Positions 11,501 to 23,661 of a DNA stretch of 64,000 bases are shown piece after piece. Every line of letters begins with the position of its first letter. Position 1 is the stretch's first letter. Location: the NCBI GenBank assembly GCA_023525975.1, contig CM042030.1, forward strand, positions 26,716,350 to 26,780,349, given 5' to 3'. The notes beneath the pieces were generated by a model that was given only the letters and a program-made list of their open reading frames with translations, made no database searches and was not told the origin of the DNA. The stretch comes from Smallanthus sonchifolius. Its lineage: Eukaryota > Streptophyta > Magnoliopsida > Asterales > Asteraceae. The position numbers and the translations under genes were made by a program.

Positions 11501-12393
11501 GAATGGACCGATTTGGCCAAGTAACGAAGGAGATATGGTCTTGCAAAGTTGGCCAAAAATCTGCCAGAAATTGAGTGACGGGATTTTTGGGTATTCTTTT
11601 GGTTTTTGCTCTTGGATTTGAAAGATGTAAAGTGGTTGTGTGTGTGCATGTGTCGATATATATAGGGTGAAAGGGGGATGGAGCTTGAGTGTTAAACTTG
11701 CTCTAATAATTATAATCATGACTAGGATATGATGGATTTGACCTTTGCTTGCTCATTTGGTTGATGAAGCATGGCCTTATGACATTCATAATGATGGAGT
11801 AGTTGGTTTGGTAAATGGGTGGGGCCCCTTGGGTGGTTCTCGGCCGAAGGGTGCACAAGGGGGGTGAGTTTGGGTCTTGTTCCATCATTTAACTAAGTCT
11901 ATGTATTAGTCAAGCTATTTTTAGGTAGTATATACCCGGTAGATGTTCCCGTGATCTAAATACTTGGTGTAAAACCTTTAAACGATTCATTACTTATAAG
12001 TTTTTGGATGGTTTTGACTAGTTTCCATAAACTACTAGTTAACCCATTATAGTTACCACTTTAACTATATAACACATAAAATAACATAAAGACACGTAAC
12101 ACTTATTTATGTGTCAACTTTTTATAAAAGTTAGTCACCAATATTTGTTTCTTTATTTTAAGGTGTGTCTCTAGACTTTACTGGAATAAAATCCTTTTTA
12201 ATCACCAACGACCGTATCTTGTGGGTTATAACTGTTTACTATTCTAGTAACTCTTGAAAATTACTAAAATATGGCACGTGTTCCTTTGCTAGACTTCTGA
12301 CAATATCATGTCAAAGATAATACTCCTAACAAATATAAAATACGAACGTGCCATTATGAATATGGATAATGACCTGAAATACTGGGTGTTACA
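8579..12393 (-). mobile_element. Long gypsy solo LTR inside GYP1 gag
   Basis: The 3,815-bp insert starts TGTCACAACCCC and ends GGGTGTTACA, and is flanked by the identical 5 bases CCTTT (8574-8578 and 12394-12398). No coding region or internal second LTR is seen, so it is best read as a solo LTR left by LTR-LTR recombination. Its inner words (ACCTGAGAAACAT, GTCAACAC, TTGGTGAGTTCAC near 8835-8880; GGTTAGCGCGACTAACC near 9982) occur in reverse order and strand in the LTRs at 21619-25216 and 37697-40604. It is therefore the same superfamily in minus orientation. It carries the 40-bp tandem array. Confidence 0.8.
9115..9797. repeat. Tandem array of a 40-bp unit
   Basis: About 17 head-to-tail units run AACTCTTTTG-YTTAAAACCT-GATCACTTTA-ACCTGATCAG. 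One unit near 9301 lacks 14 bp, and single-base variants alternate (TGTTTAAAA versus TGCTTAAAA), so two-unit blocks were probably amplified together. Each unit has GATCAC/TGATCAG words forming a small inverted repeat. The array lies inside the solo LTR, and the two other long LTRs of the family here do not show it. Confidence 0.9.
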
Positions 12394-12724
12394 CCTTTAA
12401 GTTCAATGAGCTGACACAGCGGGTTCCACACTTGGTGAACGCTGAAGAAAGGAGGATCAAGTGTTACATCCAGAAGCTACCTCCGAGAGTTCGCACGATT
12501 ATCAACGCCAACACCCCTAGTGACTTTGAGTCAGTGGTGGCATTGAGTGGAAAAGTTTTTGATGATGTGGCCGCAGAAGGCGCAACCCCCGCTGAAACTC
12601 AAAAGAAGTGGTCTAACACCACTAAGCGCTCAAGAAGGGATTGGTCCACCTCAAGGAGTAAGAAGCGAAGAGTGGAAGAAAAGACCATATGTAACAAGTG
12701 TGGTAGGGCGCACCTTGGGGAGTG
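12394..12724 (+). pseudogene. GYP1 gag, middle part with start of the zinc knuckle
   Basis: The frame continues gag (FNELTQRVPHLVNAEERR, YIQKLPPRVRTII, ...) through a basic region (KRRVEEKTICNKCGR) to GECM, where the first knuckle begins. At 12724/12725 it switches abruptly to Sirevirus sequence. The last 145 bp (12580-12724) are repeated after the Sirevirus at 28021-28165, where gag continues normally into its knuckles. Confidence 0.8.
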
Positions 12725-13233
12725 TATGGTTCTACAACAATCAAGACCAATGGTTTAAAGTTTTCAGGGGAAGGGCATAGGTAAAAAAATCAATCTACAA
12801 ATCTGTTGATGAGGTGATGCAACTTCCAGATACTGATCTTCAGAGAATGATGGAGCTGGGTGAAGCTCATGAGCCTGAAAATGATAGTGGAAGACATCTG
12901 TTGCTGGTGATCAAGCATCACTTCAACCCCAGCAAAGATGTGGTTATTGATGTTAAACCTCTTCAATCCCAATATCCATTTATCAGTTGGTCCTACAATG
13001 CTGCTCAAGATGAGTACACTTTGATAGATGTCAGAGGTCAGAAGATGAGATGTTCAAGCAAGACCATCTTCAGCATGCCAAGCAAGGACATCAAGACTCT
13101 ATCTGAACTCCTTCTTGGCAATCCAAGCATGGACCCTAGAGGCTATGAGACAACAAGGATTGTTTCTCACATGCAAAATCTTCAGCAACAAAGGCAATAA
13201 GAGAGTTTTGGTAGCATCAGTCTAGGGGGAGTT
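12725..13233 (+). pseudogene. Tail of an A-family envelope-like ORF plus polypurine tract
   Basis: It is about 95% alike to 26793-27300. It encodes WFYNNQDQW-KVFRGRA, then VMQLPDTDLQRMMELGEAH and the C-terminal block ending MQNLQQQRQ-stop (13200). A TAG near 12778 interrupts it, as a stop does at the same place in the second copy. The polypurine tract AGGGGGAG (13225-13232) precedes the LTR. It begins abruptly at the junction with gypsy gag; GTGTA/TA microhomology is possible there. Confidence 0.75.
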
Positions 13234-13968
13234 TGTAGAGATAAATATTGATGGCTATAAAATTCTCTAAGTAAGATTGTTGCGTACTCCACAATTTTGC
13301 TGCTGACTTACAAGTTGCTGGAGATAAGGCTAAGTGCTGCAGATAGTTGTGTTCTCCTGCTGATGAACAAGTTTCCTGCGGATAGCCTTATCTGCTGAAG
13401 TCTAAAGTTGCTGCTGATAGGCTTCTCATCATCATCAAACATTGATGATGCTGATAGGCAAATCATCAGCAGCTTTGACTTTACTACTGACACCTTTTGC
13501 TGCAACACTGACACACCTATTAGCAGAAGGAATGTTATTTGTGTAGAGAACAAAAGACAATGCTCCTATTCTGATCTGTCCTGCAATTATTACTGAGAAG
13601 ACCTTAGTTTTGCTGTTGTCTTCTCATTGCGGAAGTCTTTTCACTGCAGTTGTCTTTTAGCTACTTGTCTTTTTGTTGTCTACCAATAGTAGTGTAACTT
13701 GTAACTGTCAAAGATCAACGGCTTGTGTTTGTTCTGATCCTTAGAATCAAGGGTCTGTCTTGATTCTAAGTTCCTTTAAATGTATTTTATCTTCCATTTG
13801 TACAAGCGTGCTTCCTAAGTGTTTTCTTTGTAACTTGTAAACCTTGAAGATTAATATAACTTGCATTTATCAGTATTATCATTTTTTACCTGTATACATT
13901 GATTCGTTGTTATTACTTCTGCCAATCTCAACTAAGAACAGAATCATCTTGCAAACACCGATCCTACA
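13234..13968 (+). repeat. Sirevirus A1 left LTR (735 bp)
   Basis: It starts TGTAGAGATAAATATTG and ends CGATCCTACA. It is followed after two bases by the Met-tRNA primer site and preceded by a polypurine tract. It contains repeated and partly palindromic words built on GCTGCTGATAGGC and CATCAGCAGC (13390-13520). The right copy (27301-28020) is 15 bp shorter, mainly from one deletion (TTTTAGCTACTTGTC missing), with scattered substitutions. Confidence 0.9.
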
Positions 13969-13970
13969 AG

Positions 13971-13982
13971 TGGTATCAGAGC
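13971..13982 (+). other. Primer-binding site, initiator Met-tRNA
   Basis: TGGTATCAGAGC complements the 3' end of plant initiator Met-tRNA, the usual copia primer for minus-strand DNA synthesis. It lies two bases after the LTR end. Confidence 0.9.
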
Positions 13983-14074
13983 TTTGGCTCTCTGATTAAA
14001 CAAACTCACACTTGTTTAATCACTCTTTGGTTCTATTCACTACTATCTCTTTGCTAAACACCACTTATTCAGAA

Positions 14075-15364
14075 ATGGCACAAAACAATGGTTTTGATGA
14101 TATTGTAAATATTAACAGACCACCAAGACTGGTGTCTGGAGAAGACTATGATATGTGGAAGAACATGATGGAAAGTTTCTTCTGCTATCAAGAGTATGGA
14201 ATGTGAAAATCCATAAAGGATGGACCATATGTACCCATGGTGGCCTCTGCTGATTCCAGAGGTCCATCAGTCCCTAAAGAAGCCTCAAAGTACTCAGAGG
14301 AAGACATCAAGAAGATGGAGGTAGATTCAAAGCTTTGGGAGCCATTCAGATGTGCTTGCCAAATGAAGTTTTCCATAACTTCAGAGAATACAAGACTGCT
14401 AAGGAGCTATGGGAAGCTCTTGAGAAGATGTTTGCTGGTTCTGAGGAGGTAAAGGAGAATAGAAGAGACATTCTGAAGCAAAAATATGAGAACTTTGTCT
14501 TGAAGGAAGGTGAGTCTCTTACTGTTTTGTACAACAGGTACACCTATCTGGTGGGAGAGCTACAATGCTCTAAAGTGAAGCTGGAGAATGATGACATTCT
14601 CAAAAAGTATATCAGATCTCTTTCAAGCTGCTGGACACTCTATACAGTGCCAATTAGAAGAACTGAAAACTTGAAAACTCTACTATTGACTGAGATGTAT
14701 GGCATGCTAAAGACATATGAATTAGAAATTATTCAAGCCAAAGAAAGAAGCTCAGGTCATTCAACAGCTTCATCAACCACCACTTCATCTGCACTACACT
14801 CTGACCACTCAGCTCCCAGATCTGGTAACTATTATCCTCCCGTTCTCAGACTCCCAACTCACAAACAAACAACTCACCATTTCTTCTTGAAGCTCCACCT
14901 CAACCAAACTCAGCTGCCTTTGTCTCTGAAAAGTCTAGCAACATGTCCTTCATCAAAGAAGATCTGGAATGCTTTCATCTAGATGACTTAGAAGAAATGA
15001 ACATACAACACTCCTATGCCATGTTTTCTCTCAGAGCAAAACGGTTATACTCTAGAACTGGAAGACCAATTCCAAGCAACAACTCTAACACCAGAGTTGG
15101 CTTGGACAAGAGCAAGCTAAGACGTTACAATTGTAGCCAACTTGGTCACTTTACTAGAGAATGTAAGGCACCAAAGGCAAACCCAGCTGTGGGACAATCT
15201 AGACAGACCCATCATAGTCAAGCAAGTCAAGGCAACACCACTCCTGCTCAAACTGCAGCCTGTGCAGCTGTTGGAACAACTAATTTTGATTGGAGCTTCC
15301 AGTATGAAGATCTTCCTGCCAAAACCAAGCACTCAAGGTAGACACAACAGAGATACCACCTCAG
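14075..15364 (+). pseudogene. Sirevirus A1 gag, short spliced-like form
   Basis: Gag forms the cytoplasmic particle. The start MAQNNGFDDI is followed by the UBN2-type gag region (RLVSGEDYDMWKN, TAKELWEALEKMFAGS, WKEGESLTVLYNR-like, LVGELQCSKVKLEN). A CCHC knuckle (RYNCSQLGHFTRECK) and FDWSFQYED follow near 15290. TGA at 14204 (a TGG in relatives), indels near 14330 and 14850 and a 1-bp deletion near 15320 break it. After the IPPQ codons (15356-15364) the sequence goes straight into the protease linker. In A2 a further 1.65 kb of gag lies between these two points, bounded by GT and AG. Confidence 0.85.
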
Positions 15365-18300
15365 GGAAAACCATGTCACAAGGATAACACCTGGGTTGTA
15401 GACAGTGGTTGTTCCAGGCACATGACCGGCAACAGGTCCATCCTCTCCAATTTCAGACATTTCAATGGAGGATATGTTGCCTTCTGCAGTGATTCAAAGG
15501 GAGGATCTATAACTGGACAAGGAACCGTGTCCAATGACAAAATGAGTAGTGAAAGGGTAAACTTTGTCAAAGAATTGGACTTCAATCTCATGAGTGTGTC
15601 TCAGATCTGTGATCAAAAGCATTGGATGATTTTCATAGATAAAGAATGCTTTGTGCTCTCCCCTGGGTTAAGCAAACCTCCTCCAGAGAAGATTTTATTA
15701 ACTACCCAAAGAAAAGACAACCTATATGTGCTTTACATGAATGAGGTCACTCCATCTGGCGGTATATCTTGTTTTATGTCCAAGGCATCAATTGATGAAT
15801 CAGCTCTCTGGCATAGAAGATTAAGCCATGTTAATGTAAAAACCATCAACAAGTTGGTGAAGGGAAATCTTGTCAGAGGTCTTCCTAATAAGGAATTCCA
15901 ACTTGAAGATTATTGCATAGCATGCCTAAAGGGGAAGCAACACAAGAGTTCTCACAAGCCCAAGACATTGAATACAAATGACACTCCCCTACAACTGCTG
16001 CATATGGATCTTTTTGATCCTACTAATATCATGTCAATGGGCAAGAAGTCATACTATTTAGTGATAACTAATGACTATACCAGATTCTCATGGGTATACT
16101 TCTTGAGAACAAAAGATGAAACTGCTGATATTCTTAAATCCTACATTCTTAGGGTGGAGAATCAAAGCAATCAGAAAGTCAAAGTCATAAGGTGTGATCA
16201 AGGTACCAAGTTCAAAAAACACCTTGAACTGTTTTTGTGAGAGTAAGGGCATAGAAAGACAATACAGTGCTCCAAGAACTCCTCAACAAAATGGGGTTGC
16301 TGAAAGGAGAAACAGAACTCTAATTGAATCAGTAAGATCAATGTTGGCCGACTCAAAACTGCCTCTCACATTCTGGGCAGAAGCAGTAAGCACAGCTTGC
16401 TATGTGCAAAATAGAGTTCTCATTGTCAAGCCTCTCAACAAAACACCTTATGAACTGTGGTTCAAAAGAGTTCCCTACATTGGATTTCTAAAACCCTTTG
16501 GATGTCCATGTACCATTCTCAGCACACATGGGGTTCTTCATAAATTTGGTGCCAAATAAAATGAAGGATACTTTGTGGGCTATTCTGCTCAATCCAAGGC
16601 CTACAGAGTATTCAACTCAAGAACAAGAATTGTGGAAGAATCAGAAAATGTGGAATGTAGGGAACACATTGCATGTGAAAAGGGTAAAGGACCAGACTGG
16701 CTCTTTGACATAGACTCCTTCTCCCAAGTATCTGAGCCCCTCATCTTCTCAAACATAGAGTCTTCCTCTTCCAAAGAACCAGCTTCCACATCATCAACTG
16801 ATTACAGATTGGAATTCAATAGTCCCTCTATAAGAATCAAAAGGTCATCTATTGATCCTCCATCTGTTATGGAATCTATTGAAGCCAGTGAAGCAGGAAC
16901 AAGTCTGTCCAATGTCACCAACAGCAATTTCTCTTAACATGAAAATCAAAATGAAATTCATTACAATTCTGAAGCTGGTGTAGAGGCATCTGCTACTGAT
17001 GAAGAAAATACCATTAGAATAGAGGCATATGCTATTGATACTGCTGCTGATGTTGAAGACTCTTCCACATTGAATGAAGATATTCTTAATCAAAATCAAA
17101 GCAATATTGAGCAAGGAATACAGATGGATGTTGTTCCAGCACAGAGAATCAACAAGGAACATCCATTGGAAAATATAATTGGCTAAGTTCAGCAAGGAGT
17201 CCAAACAAGAAGCAAGACTCATGAGGCCAATATATGTCTGTATTCTTGCTTTCTATCTCAAGTAGAACCAAAGAAGATAGATGAAGATTTGAAACATAGC
17301 AGCTGGATTGAAGCAATGCAGGAAGAGTTGCTACAATTCAAAAGACAAGAAGTGTGGACCCTGTTTGATCTTCCACCTGGTCAAACTGCTGCTCAGGAAA
17401 AAGCAAGATGAGAGAGGGATTCTAGTCAAGAATAAAGCCAGACTTCTAGCTCAAGGCTACACTCAGGAAGAGGGAGTTGACTATGATGAAGTCTTTGCTC
17501 CTGTTTTGCCAGACTGGAGACCATCCGAATCTTCTTAGCTTATGCTGCATCCAATAGCTTTACTGTTTATCAAACGGATGTCAAGAGTGCCTTTCTGTAT
17601 GGGAATATTGGTGAGGAAGTCTATGTCAGACAGCCTCCAGGCTTTGTTGATCCTACCTATCCTGACAAGGTATTCAAATTAGACAAAGCTCTCTATGGCT
17701 TACATCAAGCCCCAAGAGCATGGTATGAAAGCTTGTTAGGATATCTACTTAGCAACAACTTTAGAAGAGGTGCTATTGATCAGACCTTGTTTATCAAAGA
17801 TGAAGGGGGAGAAATCTTATTTGTACAAATCTATGTTGATGACATCATCTTTGGATCAACAAGAAAGAAGCTGTGTAAAGACTTTGAGGTCCTGATGCAC
17901 TCAAAGTTTGAAATGAGTTCAATGGGTGAACTAAATTTCTTCTTAGGTCTCCAAGTCAAACAAGCTCCAAATGGAATCTTCATCAGCCAATCTAAATATG
18001 TCAAGAGCATCTTGGAAAGATTCAAGCTGACTGACTGCTTTGCTGCAAGAACCCCTATGCAAGTGCACCATCAACTGACTCCAAATAAAGATGGACAAGA
18101 CACTGATCAACATCAGTACCGTGCAATGATAGGATCACTCATGTATCTAACTGCCTCAAGGCCAGATATCATGTTTGTAGTATGCCTGTGTGCAAGATTC
18201 CATGCAGCTCCAAAGAATACACACCTTTAAGCTGTCATGAGAATTTTTAGATACCTAAAGGGAGCCCCAAGACTTGGGCTATGGTATTCTAAAAATGACA

Positions 18301-18776
18301 AGTTCAACCTGTATGCATACACTGATAGTGACTATGGAGGATGCAACTTGGACAAGAAGTCCACATCAGGGGGATGTCAGTTTCTAGGAGGAAGACTGAT
18401 TTCATGGCAATGCAAAAAGCAAACTTGTGTATCAACCTCTACCGCAGAAGCAGAATACATTTCAACTTCCAGTTGCTGTGCACAAGTCATCTAGATACAA
18501 AATCAAATGCTGTATTATGGGATAACTTTCATGGCAACTCCCATTCACATTGACAACATGAGTGCTATATCAATTACAAACAATAATGTGCTGCACTCCA
18601 AGACAAAGCACATTGACATAAGGTATCACTTCATAAGAGATTAAGCTGAGAAAAATAGAATCATTTTGATCAAAGTTCATACCATTGAGCAATATGCCGA
18701 CTTGTTTACAAAACCTTTTGATGAAGCTAGATTTAGATATTTAGTTGAATCCATTGGCATGATGAACTTTGATTAA
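15365..18776 (+). pseudogene. Sirevirus A1 pol (protease, integrase, RT, RNase H)
   Basis: Pol processes the polyprotein, copies the RNA and inserts the DNA in the nucleus. In order: protease site VVDSGCSRHMTGN (15395 on); the GAG-pre-integrase zinc region (LWHRRLSHVN ... CIACLKGKQHKSS); the integrase core (HMDLFDP, DQGTKF with a frameshift at about 16215, QQNGVAERRNRTLIE); a low-complexity linker; RT (KARLLAQGYTQEEGVDYDEVFAP, LYGLHQAPRAWYE, YVDDIIFGST near 17830); RNase H (TDSDYGG, STAEAEYI near 18440); and the end GMMNFD-stop at 18776. Several stops (about 16558, 16935, 17185, 18228, 18492, 18642) and frame changes make it dead. Confidence 0.9.
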
Positions 18777-19347
18777 AATTTGTCTCCAAAATTTTTAAAT
18801 AAAAATGTGTTTGTCTTTTGTTGTAAATAAAAAATTAAAAGTCAGCAGTAAACATTTTTGTTGCTGACAGGTCTAAGCTTCAACAGCAAAGAATTTGCCA
18901 TTGACTGCCTTAAGTTATCAGCAGGAACAAGTTTCATGCGGATAGCTTTAAGACAATCAGCGGCAACATTTTGCTGCGGACCATTACATGCATCAACAAC
19001 AACCAAGTTTGCTGCTGATAGACTTAGCCATCAGCAGCAACCAAGTTTGCTGCTGATGGGTAAAATGATTCCAAATTAACTTTTACCTGCTGTAAAAACC
19101 ACTTTCAGTCTTTACCATGGCTGCTACAGTGTGTTACAACTATAAAATAGTGAAAAGTAAATGGGTTATAGTACAAGTAAATCTGCTTTTTCCCTCCTTT
19201 GCCGTTATAACACAAATCAAATTTCTTTCTTCACCACTTCACATTCAAATTCTGACCTAACCTTCATCATTTTCTCTCAAGAATTCAAAGCTTTCCATAC
19301 TTAACCACCTTTCAAAATCATCCTCCTTCCCCCCAAACCTAACTAAA
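18777..19347 (+). other. A1 spacer between pol and envelope-like ORF
   Basis: This is non-coding. From 18841 to 19062 it carries five or more copies of words such as GTTGCTGACAGG, TTATCAGCAGGAAC and TTTGCTGCTGAT, the same CAGCAG/CTGCTG palindrome family found in the A LTRs. A possible splice acceptor with branch-like CTAAC and a pyrimidine run (TTCATCATTTTCTCTCAAG) ends at 19281, 66 bases before the ATG of the next ORF. Confidence 0.5.
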
Positions 19348-21618
19348 ATGGCAGAAGTTGATATCAACAACCCCGATGACAAGTTCTCAACCTACCATAA
19401 TCTCGCCCCTTGTGAAAGGAAAGAAATCTGAAGGGTTTGACGACATGATTGACTTCCTCTGTCGATCAATAATCCACTTTGCATTAACAGTCAACCCCAC
19501 AATCTATATCCCTCACATGGAGGATTTCTAGAACACTGCCATCTACTCTACCGAACAGGGGACTCCCCAAATCAAAGCCAAGGTAGACGGCAAAGACATC
19601 ACCATCACTGAAGCCACACTAAGAAAACACATCAAGCTTCAGGACTAGGGGGCCGCCATCTCATACACCAAAGACGAATATATGAGGACCTTTGTATCCA
19701 TAGGGTACACTGGAAATCAGGACGAATACATGATTAAGAAGGCACTGATGGGTCCTCATTGGAAGTTCTTATGCACACTCTTCTTCAATGCATATCTCAG
19801 AAGAGAAGTGGATGGCATCAAGTGAGCTCTGCCCTTGCGTCTGCAGTTCATGGTATGGTAACTGGACAGGGTTTCAACTTTGCTCATTTGATATTCGAAG
19901 GTTTGAGATATAACCTTCAGGAAGGTGCAAAACAAGCCTTCTTTATGTACCCAAGGTTCTTGCGGGAAGTTTTTAATCATGAACTAAAAGATCTTTCAAA
20001 ACCTGCAAGAATCTACTTGATGTTGGGTCATAAAAATAACATTTTTCAAAGTATGAGAACAGTTTCCAAAAAGTTCTCAGGGGTCAATGTTTCATTGTTA
20101 TCTACAATGTTGAACATACAAAGCACCCAGGGTGACAGTTCAGCAGTCCCAGCTGATACTGATCCCACACCCTCCACTTCACAGCCTGAACATACTTCTG
20201 CTTCCCTTGATCGAACCCCTGTGCAGCCTATTAAGGGTGAAAAGGCACAACAAAAACTTACCTCAGTTCTTGAAGCCCAACTGGAAAACATGGCGCCAGT
20301 TGAGGCAAGCTATACTAGAAAGCGAAAAAGGAGCAAGAAGACTCCTTCTATTCTTGTCTCACAGCCCCAATCCCAACCCAAAAGCCCTCATTCAGAATCC
20401 CAATATTCTGATGAGAATATCAAAAGGGACAGCCACATTATTAGCGAGACTTCCTTGGAAGTCCCTCTATTAGGATCAGGATCACATCTCGGATCCATAG
20501 AACAACCCTTTGAGCCTATACAATCTTCTTTTTCTTTGAACTTAAGTACAGAGGCACCATGTCAAGATGATGTACCTTCTCCAACTGCCACTATCTCGAA
20601 GGTACTGATTGACTTGGCAGCCAAAGTATCCAGACCAAGTTCACCTATTGAAAGAGTGAATGTGGAAAGGGCTATCACTACTACTGGTTCATCAATTGAC
20701 CAGGATGACAGTGACAACATCATTAAGTCCCCAACCATGGCAACTCATGGTGAGGATGTTTCTTTTGAAACATTCTTCACTGAGAGGAATCCCAGGCGCC
20801 AAGAAAACCAGGGTGATGGGGATGAAGAGGCTAGGCCTAAGGCCCCATCTAGTTCCAAGGATTCCATAACTATGGATGAGGACAAACTGAAACTTGAAAA
20901 TCTGGAATTGACGGCCAGGGTGTCTATGCTAGAGGCAGAAGTGTCCAAACTAAGGCACCAAGTCTCTATGCATGAAGTCCATCAATGCCCAAGTGTGACT
21001 TCTCCCTCCCTTGTATCAGTGGGAACCCAAACAGACCCAACTCTATGCACTGATGCAACCAAAATGGGGGGAGATAGTTACTATTGAAGATGATAGAGAT
21101 AACTTGGACGAATAGATACAAGAGCAGGTTGCCTTTCAAAAAACACTATTTTAGTCTGCCTTTGTTCAAGTCCATGATTTGAGGCCTCCCACAGATGAAG
21201 AGGAAGAGATATCCGAGGAATGGAAATTAGTGACGAGGGCTGTAGACGAAGTATTCCCTGAGGAAATGGAAATTGAAGATGAAGATGAAGAAATGCCTCT
21301 CTTAGTCACTATACTTCCAGCTGCTGCTTCTATCTCAAGACAAGCCATATCCCCTCATTTCCCACTAACTGCTCACAACCTGGAGTTTGAATTCATTCGG
21401 TCATGGGGATATGATGACCTATCTAAAAGATTCTGGATTGGCTGGGAATTTGCTGGAATCAAAGAGCTTATCTTGGATAACCTAAATATGCTGGAAATCC
21501 TTACCCTGCATCTAACTGAATGTATCAACACATCTGATAATCTATCTATCATGCTTGCCATTGAACACTTCCATGACATATGTGAACATAACATTCCCAG
21601 ATTTGAGAGCTTTCTTAA
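19348..21618 (+). pseudogene. Sirevirus A1 envelope-like ORF, first part
   Basis: It starts MAEVDINNPDDKFSTYHN and contains the block shared with the B-family ORF at 48861-49712 (IIHFALTVNPTIYIPHMEDF, then WHQVSSALASAVHGMVTGQ-FNFAHLIFEGL and FFMYPRFLREVF). It continues into a Ser/Pro-rich region with a predicted coiled coil (about 20880-20975) and an acidic segment (21180-21300). Such ORFs after pol are typical of Sireviruses and are called envelope-like by position; a membrane function is unproven. Stops at about 19428, 19528 and 19646 and a frame change near 19800 break it. It is interrupted at 21618 by a gypsy LTR and resumes at 25217. Confidence 0.7.
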
Positions 21619-23193
21619 TGTGACATCCCGGGAAAAAAAAATTTTAGTTTTTAATTTTCGGGACGAAAATTCTTTCAACTAGGGGATGATGTGACAATCC
21701 GGACTTTTCCAGTTAACTCAGTTAGCTAAATCCAGTTAAATTCTAACTTGGTTTACTTATCTGAAACTTCAAGGACTAATTCTGCCTATTTTTTCAAACT
21801 TAAACTATAAGGACAAATTGTGTAATTAGTCCAAACACATTCTCTTTGACTTGTTAAAGTCAGAATCCAAGATTAAAGCTCCTGCTGACTTTTGAAGGTC
21901 AACTAATCAAGTTTCTAACCTCAATTCAAACCACAAGGGTTAATTATGCCAATTCCTATACTTATAAACCTGAACCAGAGGGACCAAACCGGTAATTAGC
22001 CCATTCTTGATTCTGTTTGACTTTTAGAAAGTCAAACGCGTGATTTGATCAAATTCAAATCCCACGATCGTTTTCTGTTTGATTTTGTAACCGATACACA
22101 CGTCTCTGCCATAAACGATCATGAATGAGCACTTAACATAACCATTATACGCGAATTAAACTCTAATTATGTAGAATTAACTCGTAACCGCCGACTATCT
22201 TCATGAACACATCAAATTCGAGTAATTCACCTGTTAATTTCACAATTGAACACTCTTCACACGACAAACGAATTCCTCTGAAGATTATACGCGCATCAAC
22301 TTATCTGGAGCAGGAACCAGTGACGCCAGAGACCAAACTATACTTGATCGGCACTTGTTCTACTCGATCACCATCAATCCGACACCAAATCAGGTAACCA
22401 AATACACCTGCACCTTCGTTTTCATCTGTTTAGTGAAAGCCCTATCAATTCCAGGGCTTAAAATATCGAATTAAACCAATCCCGTATCTAGGGTTTATAT
22501 CATAAATCGATTTGGGGGTTTTGGTCCTAAGCCCGGCCTCAATAAAATTAAATCACATAGTCAGGTTCAAAATCTTTTCTTTATTAAAAGCCCTATACTA
22601 ATTTGAACTCATAACATCGAATTTTTAAAGATCCAGAACCTAGGGTTCATTGCAAACCGATTTAATCGAACCCTACTCTAAACCCTGTTTTAATACAATT
22701 AAAGCATATCATTCGACTCGAAATCATCTGTATAATGAAAGCCCTCTATCAATTTAATCTGATATCATCGAATTGTTTGTGATCCGGAATCTAGGGTTTG
22801 TACATAATCCGATTTAGGGCTTTCGATCCTAGACATAACCTAAATCAAATTAAACCATATCAGTAACTTCGAAACACCCTAATCATCGAAAGCCCTATGT
22901 TTTCAACAAGTATTAATATAAGATTTGAGTAATTTGATTCGGTATTCATACTCAGAGTTTTCGATTCCTAAAACGAGAATTTAACAGATTTAAACTTATT
23001 ATTTTTGAAATTTAAAACCACCACAAACTCGTGTGGACTCGATTTACAAAACCCATACACTACCTTGACCCATCGCAATCGAAATCAAAGTATTCGGGGC
23101 TGGGAATCGATCGCGGTACGATTGGAAGAAAGAACACAGAAACCCGAATGTTAAAACCTTTTTGTTTCGGGTTTGTTTGAGAATCCCTAGCGG

Positions 23194-23661
23194 TAGGGGT
23201 GTTCAAAAAAATCCGAATCCGAAACCGAACCCGAAAATCCGAACTATCCGAAAATTCGGATATCCGAATTTTCGGATTCGGATTCGGATAGTGATTTTCG
23301 GATAGTTCGGATATCCGAATATCCGAAATATTATATTTATATATTTTTTAATTGTTTTTATTATTTAAAAATAAGAAAATTTGAATCAAAACCCGATATA
23401 TTATATTTATATATTTTTATATGTATATTTTCTAATGTTTTTTAAGGTTTTTAATTGTTTTTGTAATTTAAAAATATTATTTTTATATATATTTTTATTT
23501 TTTTTATATTTTCGGATATCCGTTTCATTATCCGAATCCGTATCCGAATTTTAGGATATCCAAAATTTCGGATTCGGATAGTGAAATCCACTATCCGAAA
23601 ATTTCGGATATCCGAAATTCGGATATCCGAATTTTCGGATATCCGAATTTGAACACCCCTA
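23194..23661. mobile_element. hAT-like MITE made of TCGGATATCCGA palindromes
   Basis: The 468-bp element begins TAGGGGTGTTCAAA and ends TTTGAACACCCCTA. It is flanked by CCTAGCGG and CCTAGCAG, an 8-bp target duplication with one change. The two arms consist of repeated ATTCGGATATCCGAA-like palindromes around an AT-rich centre, so the whole element can fold into a hairpin. It has no coding capacity. Confidence 0.85.
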
